Shown here: positions 38,558 through 49,489 of the stretch, piece by piece | Layout of the letters: the number at the start of each line of letters is the position of its first letter | Numbering within the stretch: position 1 is the stretch's first letter | Assembly: GCA_001557505.1 (NCBI GenBank) | Contig: LSAX01000003.1 | Span: 2,604,001-2,668,000 of the forward strand | DNA: 64,000 nucleotides | Direction of reading: 5' to 3' | Source: Reticulascus tulasneorum | Taxonomy: Eukaryota > Ascomycota > Sordariomycetes > Glomerellales > Reticulascaceae | Position numbers and translations under genes: made by a program | Notes under the pieces: model-generated | Database searches by the model: none | Told to the model about the DNA's origin: nothing | Seen by the model: the letters and a program-made list of their open reading frames with translations, nothing else

Positions 38558-41436
38558 CTATCGACTGTTGAGGGACAGCCCGTGGAATGCTCCAACCCAG
38601 TCGTTCTGGGGTAAAATACCCTGTTCGCGGGAGCCGGCGCCCTGCTGCCCCGGCGGGAAACGGTTTCGCATTGCCTGATAATCGCTGCTCTGAGGAAATC
38701 CGCCGGGGTAGCCATCCATAGAAGGCATTACTCCCGGGACAAAGGGCATATTGCCAGGTCTTGGCGCGTTGCCCACATTGCCCACATTGCCCACATTACC
38801 CACATTGCCCACGTTGCCCGCGTTGCCCATGTGGGAGTAGGGGTAATTTGGTGGTTGACCGTAAGCAGATCCAGGGACGGGGGACCTTTCACCCCCGAAA
38901 GGTTGATTGAACAGACTTGGGAGTCCACGCCCAGATTGGCCGGGGGCGGCATACCCTCCGGGTTGCTGCTCCTGTTGTGCCTGGTTCTGTCGTCGTTCAG
39001 TATTACCTCCGGCTCCAACACCTCCACCACCACCTCCTCCACCACCACCACCTCCACCGCCGCCTCCGGCTCCACCGCGGCCAACGCCAACAGCCCCCGG
39101 CCCAATTCCACTAGGAGCTTGTATGCCCAAGGTCGGGCTCGCGAACGACGCTGGGTTGATCGCTGACATCCAGATTCTGGTCTTGTAGATCTTGAAAAGG
39201 TCGGTAACGAGCGAGTTGAAGTTGATGTACGCATCCGCGAAGTAGTAAAAGGTCAATTTCTTCCAGTCCCTAGGAGAGAGTCAGTGAAATGAGCGAAGAC
39301 ACAGAATCGGGTGAATTACATCTGGAACTCTGCGTCAAGAATTTCCATGTTCAGACCATGCTCCTTCACCTTCTGCATGCAAACACGCTTCGCTTTAGCC
39401 TCGTTGCCCTCCTTGTCCCGCAAGGCGTGGATCTCGTGGCTCTGTGCTAGGCGCTTGATGAGCTTAGGCTTGAGTTCGCCCGCATTCGGTTCCTGCATAT
39501 GATGCTGATTCGGAGGCCCCATTCCACCAACTGCGCTGCCTTGGAGGCCACTTGCGGCCGCCATAAGACCAGCTCCGGTGCCATCCTGCGCCGCAGCAGC
39601 GTTCTGCGAATACATCATGAGCCACTTATACTGTTCCTCGGCGTAATGCTCCTTGAGGTCCTTCGCAGTTTGCCAATCGACATTGTCTCGAGCAACTGTA
39701 CCGAGATCCGTGCCTCGGTCGGCTTCCACAATGACTAGGTCGCCAGGCTTCACCGTCAGTCCTGTTCCTTCTTGGATGTAAAAAACATCTGCTCTAGCAC
39801 ATTTGAATAGAACGATATGGAGTAGTTGGTTGTGTCGCGGTTGTGTCATACCGTACACGCTTCGGTGGGGTGACGGCGCTCGGTTAGCATAAGGTGTGTG
39901 CAGGCCATAAGGTGAGGGATACGGGTTATTGAACTGCATCATTTGCTGAGGAGCCGAAAGCCCGCCGCCAGGAGTGAAATATGAGGCTGGGAAGGGTTCG
40001 TTAGCCTCATCAGCGCAGGAGGACAGAATAGTAGCCTTACCAGCGTTGCTGACTGGGTAATTAGGGTTCTCTGAGTAACCCATGGAGTATTCTTGGGCTT
40101 GTTGTGCCTCACTCATACCGGGCTCAAGTGCGGCAATAGTTTCGCTGATCGAGCTGATTGAGGCTTGTCTTGTTGGGACATCGGCAAATGAATGGCGTCT
40201 GCTCTGTTGTCCTTCGGGACCACCAAACCCAAGCTGGCTGTGCCAATAGCCCTTCTTTAGATTTTCCAACTTCCTGTTCTCATACGGGGAGCGGAATGGT
40301 CCTGAACTGAACTCGCTCATCCTTCTGCCAAGGGCTCTCTTCGAAGCTGGATCGGTTCCATCGTTTCCCTCGTCAATCTCGTCGATGGCGTAATCCGATT
40401 CTTCGGGGACCGACTCTCGGAGGGTATATCCATTTCCAAACCCATATGCGGCGCCAGTCGAAGCTCTTGGGCGGATGCGAGCGTTGTGATACTGTTGCTG
40501 ACGAAGCATGGCATTCTCACGCGCAAGTATCTCAATCGTCTTCGCTTCAGCCGTCTGATGCATTGAACCCTGCATAGAGTCTGTCGTGCTCTCATCATCA
40601 TCATCTTCAACCTCTTTGACCTTCCCGAGAAGCCCTCCCTCGTTCGACATCTCACTCAGCATACTGGGTCGTGATGGGCGATGTTGCAGTCCGGAATGGG
40701 GGTGCGCACGCCCACGGCCTAAGATGGTGGAATTGCTCATTGCGGCTGTGGCGGGATCAGGCTCCAACTGGCCAACGGAGTACGATTGCGAACGATACGT
40801 CTTCGGTGTCGGGTGCAACGGAATCGCGAAGGGAATCTGGGAGTTGGGGCCAGGTTCTCTTGGCGCAGGCGATGTTTGAGATAGACTGCCATCAGGATCG
40901 AAGAAGGAGCTGCCGGCCGAGCCTGGCGGCATTGTGGAAGTTGGAGATGGCAACACCTCGCTCAGACGGGACGGTGGATCTTTTCTTTCGGCGTTCCAGA
41001 TGGCTGTTGCCCATGGGAACGTAGCCGCACCTGGACCACGCCCCATATGGGCAGACGACGCGGAGTGGGAACCCCAGGGTCCGCCACCGGTTTCTGCGGA
41101 GGGAGTCATCGTCGAAGGAGTGCTTGGATGAGAAGTCGTCGGAGACATGGAGCTGCTGGCAAATGATCCTTTTCGTGGTTGCCCAACTGGCTGGGAAGTG
41201 TCATTTAACCAAGAGGCGCGGCGGACAGGTTTCGGTGGATGAGCTGCTGGCTGGGGAGGATCCTGGCGGTGCAAATCTCCCTCGTCATCTGAACTTGCAA
41301 GTGCCTCAGAATCTGGAGTTGACCTGCGGTTAAGTTTTTCGAGGAGGAGCGCTTGGTTGCTCGGACCGACGGAGGAGAACGGGCCTTGGCCCGGCTTCGA
41401 TGGCGGACCAGGTTTAAATGTACCAGAACTCATCAT
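38558..41436 (-). CDS. psp1: PSP1 C-terminal-domain protein
   Basis: Three exons, 40041-41436, 39320-39986 and 38558-39269, join in phase to 924 residues. The first 510 or so residues are disordered, Ser/Pro-rich, with an acidic patch (about 280-290). The conserved PSP1 domain follows: LLHIVLFKCARADVFYIQEG, KPGDLVIVEADRGTDLGTV, then a region with LIKRLAQSHEIHALRDKE, CMQKVKEHGL and, after the last intron, DWKKLTFYYFADAYINFNSLVTDLFK. The C-tail is Gly-rich with polyglycine and GNV repeats. Yeast PSP1 was found as a suppressor of DNA polymerase alpha mutants; its function is unclear and it is linked to P-bodies. The intron 39987-40040 is 54 nt without stops, so retention would add 18 residues. 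A CTGCAG immediately before the ATG suggests a 5' UTR intron. Confidence 0.88.
38770..38829 (-). repeat. 9-nt tandem repeat encoding Gly-Asn-Val
   Basis: Six or seven TTGCCCACA-type units (plus strand) encode GNV repeats in the PSP1-like C-tail. Confidence 0.85.
39018..39075 (-). repeat. Polyglycine codon tract in PSP1-like gene
   Basis: CCACCACCTCC-type triplets on the plus strand encode about 16 near-uninterrupted glycines on the minus strand. Confidence 0.85.
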
Positions 41437-43089
41437 CTGCAGAGCTGTGATTAGTAGATACGTCCCAGCGCCTCTGAGCTGCTTTCTGGCAACACGGCAA
41501 TCAGGCTATCTGTCACGGACTTGGAGAAAGTTTGAAGGCGGGTGCCGCTGCGGGTGCTTGCTTGGTTGGGAGTTTGGTGCAGGTATGGACGGCAAACTCA
41601 GGCTAGAGAGGACGAAGTGACTGTGAGAAGACAAGGAAGTCGAGAAATTATAGACTGCTGTGAATCAAGAAGGCCCTGGATAGAATGTTAGCCTCGTGAC
41701 TGAGCAGACACGTGTGGTTGCGAATCCAAGGCGAGGCTGTGATATAAGGGGAACGTGGATTGTGAGTAATTCTGCACTTTTTGGCAATGAAAGCGCCTGG
41801 AGCTTTACGCAACTGTCCACACTAGTCTTCGGCACTCAAAGGCCAACCTCTTTGCATCCTATGGAAATGTTCTGTGAAAACATGACCGTGAGGGTACATG
41901 GAGATTATTTCCATGAGCACTGAAAGTTGTGCGCCAAAGCTAGTCCTTGCAGCCACCGGGATGGTGCACTGGCGCAGATGTATGCTCCGGGTAAAGCTTG
42001 TATGGTAGCACAAGGGCAGAAGATGATCTCTTTCTCAAATCCATGGAAAACGCATGGGTGGAACGACCCAAGGGTTTCCCGCTGGCAAGCCTTGCGGCGC
42101 AAGATACATGATTGGCAGAGGTGGCAATGAGAACAGCATACATACCAGAGGAGCAGAGGAATTGCAGATCTATCGACAGGGTATCAAAAAGACGGGATTC
42201 TCTAGATCTGAGGAATAGGAAGGTTGAATTAGTGTCGGATGCCGAAGAGAGAACGCCGCAGTTCCCACCAACGGCTCAGTCGTCTGGGGGGGCGAGGGAC
42301 GTCAGGCGTAGCTGCAGTGAAATCCAGATATCGAAGATTAATGGATGGAAGAAGGTGTGTAATTATGGCGCGACACAAAGGTTCGGAGGCGTACGATATC
42401 GTCTAAAACCAGCTCGTCTAACCCTGACCTGCCCAAAGGAAAATATTCAACGTTTCGTGGATGGGGACAGTTGCGCAACACCATTCGCCTCTTGCAGCTG
42501 TCTAAACCTCGAAGGCGGGGGGGCGATGCGACAAAGAACCTAAGCGTATCCCATTGTTGGAGCGCACTCCAGTTATCGCAAAAGTCTGCGAGGAGATTAG
42601 GCGGCAGAGTACGAGGACCAGAGTGCCGTCTTTGAAGAGTGAATAAAGGAGAGAAGCAGGATGATGCGAATTTTGGGGAGGTAAGAGAGGTTGTAGTTGG
42701 GAAGCGGGGGAGGAGAAAGACAAGACGTTGCGACACGAGACCCTTAGCTTGTTGGAGTGGCTGGTGCAGCGACTGAGTTGAGCGAGTGATGTGTGAGGAG
42801 AGGTACGGTAAGGTATGTAGGCATGTAATAAGGTAAGGTAGGGTAGCGCAAAAGGTCTGGGCCAGGGTGCAGGGTGCGGTAAGGTGGCAAGCTAAAAGCA
42901 GCGGAGTACATGCAGTAATTAGTCGACTAGTTATGTTACCGAGTTACTTGCGCTTAAAGTGCTGGGCGTCCTGGTCGACTAATATCGGTTGGTGGGGACT
43001 CGAGCATACAGGCCAAGTTGGCGACCACAATTCGGCCCACGAGGAGGAGAGGAGCAGAGTGAGGAGCAGAGAAGGTGGCTGCTATCGGG

Positions 43090-43254
43090 GAGGGAGAGGG
43101 AACTAGACGAAAGGAATAAGAAGAAGAATAAAGGGGTGAGGAGATGGGATAGGAGAAGAGAGGAGGAGGAGGAGGAGCAGGAAGAGGAGGAGGAGGAGGA
43201 GCAGGAGGAGACGGAAGAGGAGGAGAGCGAGAGGAGATGGACGAGGAGGTGGTG

Positions 43255-43290
<36 letters not shown>

Positions 43291-43302
43291 GGGGAGAGTG
43301 CC
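43090..43302 (+). repeat. Long purine (GGA/GAGGAC) tract
   Basis: About 210 bases almost wholly of G and A on the plus strand, built of GGA, GAA and GAGGAC units. Open frames through it encode only simple Glu/Arg or Ser/Leu runs and are not credible genes. Confidence 0.85.
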
Positions 43303-43552
43303 TAAGGTGGTAGCAGAAAGAAGCCTTACCAGTTGCAATCAGGCAAGTGTGCTGCTGTAAGGGTAAGGCAAAGAATTTAGGTGAACAAGACGATGTCCTC
43401 CGATTGCCGTGCTCCCTGACCAGTTTGTACTGCCACTGTGCGTCCCCCTGAGGGAATGGAGGTCCTGAATGGTCCAGATCAGATGGTGGAGGGTGTGGTG
43501 GACGAGGCAGACGCTTTGGGGATACCTTTGGTCGCTCTGTAAGGTAAGGTAG

Positions 43553-43632
43553 ATGGGATGGGATGGGATGGGGGATGGGGTGGATGGATGGGTGGATGAA
43601 TATGTGGTGGTGGTGCTGGTGGTGGTGGTGTG
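43553..43632 (+). repeat. GATGGG and GGT repeat tract
   Basis: Tandem GATGG(G) units pass into TGGA/TGGG and then GGTGGTGGT units; many G-triplets and G-pairs lie on one strand, so G-quadruplex formation is conceivable. Confidence 0.75.
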
Positions 43633-46600
43633 GGTGTGCCATGGCCCAAGGTTCTACATATCATGGGGGGATCGTGACAGAGCCTAAGCCACCCGCCGCT
43701 GCCTCTATGGTCGTTCAATATACAGCTGAGGTCGAGTTTGTACATACATAATAATTACCTAGGCATGTACCTCCTCTGTTATGCCAGACATGTTCTTGCA
43801 CACGCATCGGTACAGCGCTGTCCAGGATGCCCTCACAGGGGGTGGAGGCGGGGGAGGGAGAGGGGGGAGAGAGGGGCACATACAAAACCTAGGTAGGTTC
43901 AGGTTGCTCGTGGTGGATGAGTCGACCAGACTCAGACTACCTACCCACCTACCTTACTATGCAGCACCTCCGTCTGCAGTCCATCCACCCATCCCACTAA
44001 ATTTGCCGTCCCAGGTGCCCAATCCCCACACTCTCCAGCTCCCCCCTTCCAGGGGGGTGGAGTCCCGCATCTGATTTGCCAATCAACTGGCGGAGCTGGG
44101 CGGGCTTGGCTCCAAACTCTCTCCTTTTGTTCACCACATTTCGACGCCATGCCACGATGGGGAGATAGATGGGACTAGGGCCAGGAGCGAGATTCGCACG
44201 CCGCCGCCCATCATCGCCTGTCGAGAGCAGTGGTTCGTGGCCAAACCGAACGACGGGACCCCGACTCTTGGCCACTAGTTTGGCTTGGACGAGATGGACT
44301 AGCTACGTAGAAACCTCTCCCCCCTCTCTTCTGTCACCTCTGTCCGGAGGTGGCGATCAGGAAGGTTCCCGAACAAGTGGGTAGTGCAGCAAACTCCTGG
44401 GAACCCACCTTGATCAGGGCACTAGCATGGGAATTCCTCCGATTTCACACTTCTCTAGTTACTCCTCCCTGCATTGGCTCCCTGTATTGTACATGCAGTA
44501 AGGAGCTGCTGTGATACGTCTGATGCGTGCGTATGGGTGCATCCCTATTCCAACGGGTGCTTGCTCCTGCCATCTTCTTTCCTTCTCCTTGTTGTCAATC
44601 CTCCTGTGGCTTGACAGGCGCTGCCTCGCCTTCCCGTGCTCCGTAAGCTCAAGTCCGTACATGCTTACATATTCCTGCCTTTAGCATCATGGCGTATAAA
44701 GGGTAGGCCTAGCCTACTAGGTAGGTAGGCAATGTAATGCTCGAGTGAGGGCCATCTGACCAAGTGCGGCTGTGAAAGGCCCAGCCCATTCGCTCATCGG
44801 CGATCTTTTGCCTTCCCCAACTATTCACCCTCTGAGGGTCACAGTATGGCAATGCAGGCATTGTACGACCATCCATCCCTCTTCTGACAACGGCAAGTGG
44901 GAGAAACATATGAAATCGTAGCCAAACATGGTTTTGTGCAGACGGCTATATGGCGCACATACCACCCCTTGTTCCAACCGAGAGGACGCTGGGAACATGG
45001 GAAACAGGAATGTTTGGAGAGGGCGCACAGGCTCCATCACATCCCCGCATAGGACCCTACACTCCATCTGCGTCTGTGTGTTCCATGTTTGACAAGGCTT
45101 CTGTCAAGGACCAAACTAGATCACTGGGATCTGACGTTTGTAGAGTCCGGGGAGCTGATGAGCTGAAGAGCCGGTTTTACTGGCTACCGCGGGGATGTCT
45201 GCGACGGCGCGGTCGAACGTCCCTTCTCACACACCTGGTAAAAGTCTGGATCGAGGTGACCTCGATCTCCAGCTCCTCGACCCCTGAACCCGTCCGCGCC
45301 AGTCTGACCACAAAGACGTCTTTGGTACCAGTGCCACATGAGCCGGGGACAGTGGCATCATGGATGGCTACGGAGAAGCACTAAGGCAAGTCCATCTGCG
45401 GGTGTCTTCAGAGGAGGACGGACGGTCTGTCGGCCACGGTCGTCCCACCCAGCGTTCCAGGCTGAGAGGGGTAAGGACTGGAGCCAACGGCTGCTGCAGA
45501 CCATCACGCGCCATCTGACTAGCGTCTTCCGCTGCGAGGCTCCCGTTGAATCCTCACCTACTCGAGCATTGTTCCATATCATCCGGCATAATATAGCTTC
45601 AGAGACTGACCTACAGGAGCTTACCGAAGCGAGGGTTGGGAGGTGGGAGTTTCATTGCGCAGCAACTCTGCATAATTCGGTCACCCACCGAAACTCGATC
45701 GATGAAAAACCCCTAGGAGCTCTTGCGGTACCCCAGGTTCGGTCTGCATCTCTCAGCCTAAATGGGTAGCTTTCGGTTTGCGTGGATCTGCCCGCATTGA
45801 CCAATTATAGCAGGATGACGAAATGCCAGTATGTAATTACAGCGGCGTCTGCGATAGTGAAGAACTTGGGAAGGCTGGAGTGAGACTTATATTTCAAAGT
45901 CATGTCTTATCGTCGAATTCCCCCGCCCGCTATCAAGACGGACTGGCACTCCAATTCCTTTCCGCCTCGTTCTAATGGGCAAAGCAAAACAAAACAAAAA
46001 GAAACCCCCGCCAGGGGCCTTACCCCGGATTCTCCTCATCTCGCTGTTAATTAAAGTCGCGATCACTGCAACGGTTTACGAAGAAGAAGCAACCATGGTT
46101 GATCGCGACGTTGCCTCCGGGTTTCACTCTTGATGCAACCCCAAGCTAGCTAGACCTGCAGTGGAAAGGGAGCGCGACATCAGAGGCGACTGTGGCTCAC
46201 CATTCAGTATCGCACTAGGGATGTGTACCTAAATTTCCTAGAACCAGATCTCATCTTTCGATGATTTCACTGGTTCTGGTAACCAGGACTTTCTTTGGTT
46301 CATATGTATGCAGGCATGGATGTGCCTGGCTTCAGGTGAGCTGCGGCACAGCAATGTCCCCGTCAGTCAGTTCAAAGTCGGCGCCGTAGCGGCAGAAAGC
46401 AGCAGTATGTGCATAGATGGGGAACTGCGGCACGAGATCGGCGGGTACCCCCTAACCGACCTACCTTACCTGAAGAGGCCCTGGAGGTCGGGGAACTGTG
46501 CGCTCCAGCTCCAGGGGCGGGTTCTGGTCGGTAACAAGATACCTAATTGTGTAGGGATGAAGTGGACTTGCTGAGAGGTAACTTTCAAGCCCAGACCTCT

Positions 46601-47116
46601 AATCTCTGCCACCACAGCGAGATATCCTCTCCTGCATGCCGTAGTTCCACTGCAATCTATGCAAGCCTTGAATTGACGATCTTTACCTGGTCTTAATCTA
46701 TTATTGCTCACCGGTGGAACTAGAACAGTCATGGTAATCATATACCGGTCGGACCACCAGGCTCTCCATCAGTGGAACATCTTAAATTGTTACGTTCCAC
46801 GTGATAAACCAAAGTCCTAACCTGAGCTGTTTGGAGATATTCAAGACATTCTGCTCTAAAGACCGAAAGGTGGTCTTTCCCAGAGAACAGCCGGGCTTGC
46901 TGTTGGTGCATGGGTATCGTAAATGTTTCTACAAGAACTAACGTGCTTGCCAAACAAGCAACAAGGCGTCGTCTCATTTTGAAGAGCGTTAAAGTCCAAA
47001 CCGACCCGCTTCAGTAATTCCTATTATAACAGTAGACATAGTTGCCCCCATGTCCCGCAATAGCTCATATCACGCGGGCTCGTATCATGGCCTGGAGCAA
47101 CTGATTCCAGCCCCCC

Positions 47117-48071
47117 CTATCCAGCAGTTGCTGCAGCATGCTGTGGACCTTTCTGTGCCTTCAACTTCTCTTCAAACTTGGCGAACTCTTCGATCGCAAT
47201 CTCCTCTTCCTGGTCTAGAACTTGGTGCACACCCTTGACTTCCTCAATCTGGGAATCGGTCAGTATAGTCAACCTCACGACTATGGGTGCGACTCACGTA
47301 ATGCATCAACATCCCTTCAATGCCGTTCTTTAGTGTCACAGTGCTCGAATCACACGTCCGGCACGCACCGCGCAACTTCAGAAGGACATTGCCATCTTCG
47401 AAGCCTCGGAACTCGATATCGCCTCCGTCTTCCTGGATTGCCGGCCGTATTCTGGTCTCCAATAGTTCCTTGATCATTCCCACGACCTCGCTGTCATTCT
47501 CATTGTATGCGAGACTGTCCTCCTCCCCAGATTCTTGGCCATCCGCGCCATCCTTCTTCTCTATTATGTTCACTATTGTCTGTCCGGATGTAATGGCCTC
47601 AGTGATGAGTGCAAAAATCTCCGCTCTGACGTGGGCCCAGTTGGCGTCCGCAGCTTTGGTGACGGTGATAAAGTCCGCCCCATAGAAAACCGACGTCACT
47701 CCATCAATGTTCATCAACTGGGCAGCTAGAGGAGATGGATATGGTGGCGCGATCGTTGACCGGGGATTCAAGTATTCGATGAAGGGTAAGTTCATGTCCG
47801 GAGGGAGGACTCGGTGATTCGGTAGAAACTTGAGCGCATCCGGGTTGGGAGTGGTCTCGGTTTGAATGAAGATCGATCTGTTCCCTCTTCCAAGCCCTGC
47901 GAGAGGCGATGGTCGTTGTGTCGGTTGTATACTGGGCCTAAGGCCCGCCATGACTGCCGGTAACCTGGACTTGCTGGTGAATTGTCGAGTTTGACGAAGA
48001 ACCGGGGATGCAGCTCTTGCTGGCCGGACAAGGAGGCCCAAGGCCAATCTCGATGCTCTAGGAGAAGCCAT
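47117..48071 (-). CDS. nfu1: NFU1-like mitochondrial Fe-S cluster scaffold
   Basis: Late-acting iron-sulfur carrier in the mitochondrial matrix. Exons 47298-48071 and 47117-47248, split by a 49-nt intron (GTGAGT...TTCCCAG), give 301 residues. An Arg/Ser/Ala-rich targeting peptide (about 1-65) is followed by the Nfu N-terminal domain beginning FIQTETTPNPDALKFLP. An acidic linker (about 172-192) comes next, then the NifU-like domain (RPAIQEDGGDIEFRGF) with the cluster-binding CRTC at 237-240. The last exon encodes IEEVKGVHQVLDQEEEIAIE, completing the domain. Divergently transcribed from the HIT-finger gene with 352 bases between start codons. Confidence 0.95.
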
Positions 48072-48423
48072 GCTTTTGGTGAAATCGAATAGGCAGAGAT
48101 GTAGAGATTTACGTGGGAGAGGGTTGAGGTTGTGAATCCATAATGTTAATCGTGGTCCCGCCTTTGGAGGTCCCGAAATCGCCGCTGCCTTTCAGAGTGC
48201 GACTATTAGTAATTCTGCTGTATGACGCACCAGCGCCGCTAAGCTGCCCGTTCAACTTCCGAAGTGACACCACAAGCTCCACCAAAAACTTTTTTTCTCT
48301 TAGGTAGGGGTCCTGTAGCGAGCCGAGACGCTGGGCGGCGAGCATTTTCCCACTGGAAAAGTTTATGTCAGCAGTCAGCACCATCTTCCTTCCCAACCTC
48401 GACGCAAAGTTTTGATTGGTGCC
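48072..48423. promoter_or_regulatory. Shared divergent promoter region, NFU1 / HIT-finger gene
   Basis: The 352 bases between the two start codons must contain both 5' UTRs and promoters. A 95-codon minus-strand frame (48109-48396) is open in it but has no recognisable features, so I do not call it a gene. Confidence 0.5.
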
Positions 48424-49321
48424 ATGCCAACGTCAAACGACGACCTGTCTAACGCGAGACATACGATCGCGTCGTCATTGAGACATGGCATGGAGTCGGT
48501 ATCCATGAATGACGGTGGCGATGGTACAGCGACCGAGTCTCGCAATGCTTCTACTGATGCTGAAGTCGGCGCAGCTCCAGAATCGGCCGAGGGAATGACG
48601 GTAAATGGAAGCTCGGAGACACGAGAAGCACCGAAGGCTCGGATTTGCGGCATATGCAAGGAGAACCCTGGAAAATACAAATGCACTAGATGTTCTTTGC
48701 CGTTGTATGTCTTATCATTAACTTCGTCATGTCATTACATAGGTCATTAGATCTAACGTTAAGTCCAGCTGCTCTGTTGTGTGCAACAAGATTCACAAAG
48801 AGAACCATCCACCAGATCCCGAGCCACCTCCAAAGTCCGAGAACATCGCCGAGGCCGTCGCTCATCCTGCAGATGACCATGAGGTTTCCCGCAACAGCAG
48901 ACACCCGTTTGAGGTCCTCGATGATTCGCACCAGCTAAAGCTTCTGTTTCAGAGATACCCACGCCTCCAACGACAGCTGCTAGCAATCAGCGCTGCCACA
49001 GAGCCGCCAGCCGACATGGCCTCGGGCAAGTCTTTGAAGGAAAGCTTCTTGTCGAAAGCATCTGGTAGTGGCCGCCCGAGGAAGGAGCCATGGAACCATG
49101 ACATGGGAATTCGAAATGGGAAGGAAGCGCTGCGTAAAGCACGCAAAGCCCATGGCGAGGATGGTGAAGGCATTCGAGAATATTCAGAACTAATAGTCCA
49201 CCTCATTTCCCGAGGCAACGGAGTGAGTGATGCTGCAGCTTTGCTTCGGGACAAAGCTGCTCGAGACGATGCAAAACTCATCAAGAGTCTTCTCGATGAG
49301 GAAGACCGTCGTTTCCAATGA
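48424..49321 (+). CDS. HIT-type zinc finger protein (ZNHIT3/Hit1-like)
   Basis: Two exons, 48424-48704 and 48769-49321, give 277 residues. The intron falls inside the zinc finger and the splice creates LPFCSVVC. The zf-HIT treble-clef is CGIC (75-78), CTRC (87-90), FCSVVC (95-99) and the H103/H107 pair before P. The following helical region (LFQRYPRLQRQLLAI) and a C-terminal repeat-like helix (AALLRDKAARDDAKLIKSLLDEEDRRF) are seen. HIT-finger proteins assemble box C/D snoRNPs and chromatin remodellers; the short single-finger form fits Hit1/ZNHIT3, a snoRNP assembly factor in the nucleus. The exact paralogue is an inference. Start is the first ATG; the preceding frame has none. Confidence 0.88.
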
Positions 49322-49489
49322 ACCTAGCGCATCATGCGTCGCTGTCTGTCAATTTTGCTTGCACACACTGGCCGGTTCGAGCTATCAGCTGATGTTTGTA
49401 CCGTTAACTCGGGGGCTGCCAATGATAAAGATGTAAACGCTGGATGACTCGGCTCTTTGGTAGGTTCAATCCCATCCAAACTCTGTTGC

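Larger units (their letters stand above)
41437..47116. other. 5.7-kb stretch without recognisable gene
   Basis: Upstream of the PSP1-like gene and downstream of NFU1. Bases 41437-42800 are probably a long 5' UTR/promoter. Structure: GGTA(A)-type repeats (42801-42848 and again 43540-43548), a purine tract (43090-43302), GATGGG/GGTGGT tracts (43553-43632), a G-rich run (43836-43878), and CCTAGGTAGG-like motifs (43885-43896, 44703-44728). Open frames, including 44950-45384 and 45338-45769, have no family features. Confidence 0.5.

Noticed and set aside
43103..43642. Long frames through the purine and GGT tracts (up to 179 codons)
   Set aside because: They encode only simple Glu/Arg, Ser/Leu or His/Pro runs and arise from the repeats.
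48109..48396. 95-codon minus-strand frame between NFU1 and the HIT-finger gene
   Set aside because: No domain, no intron or homology signal, and it fills a space that must hold two promoters.
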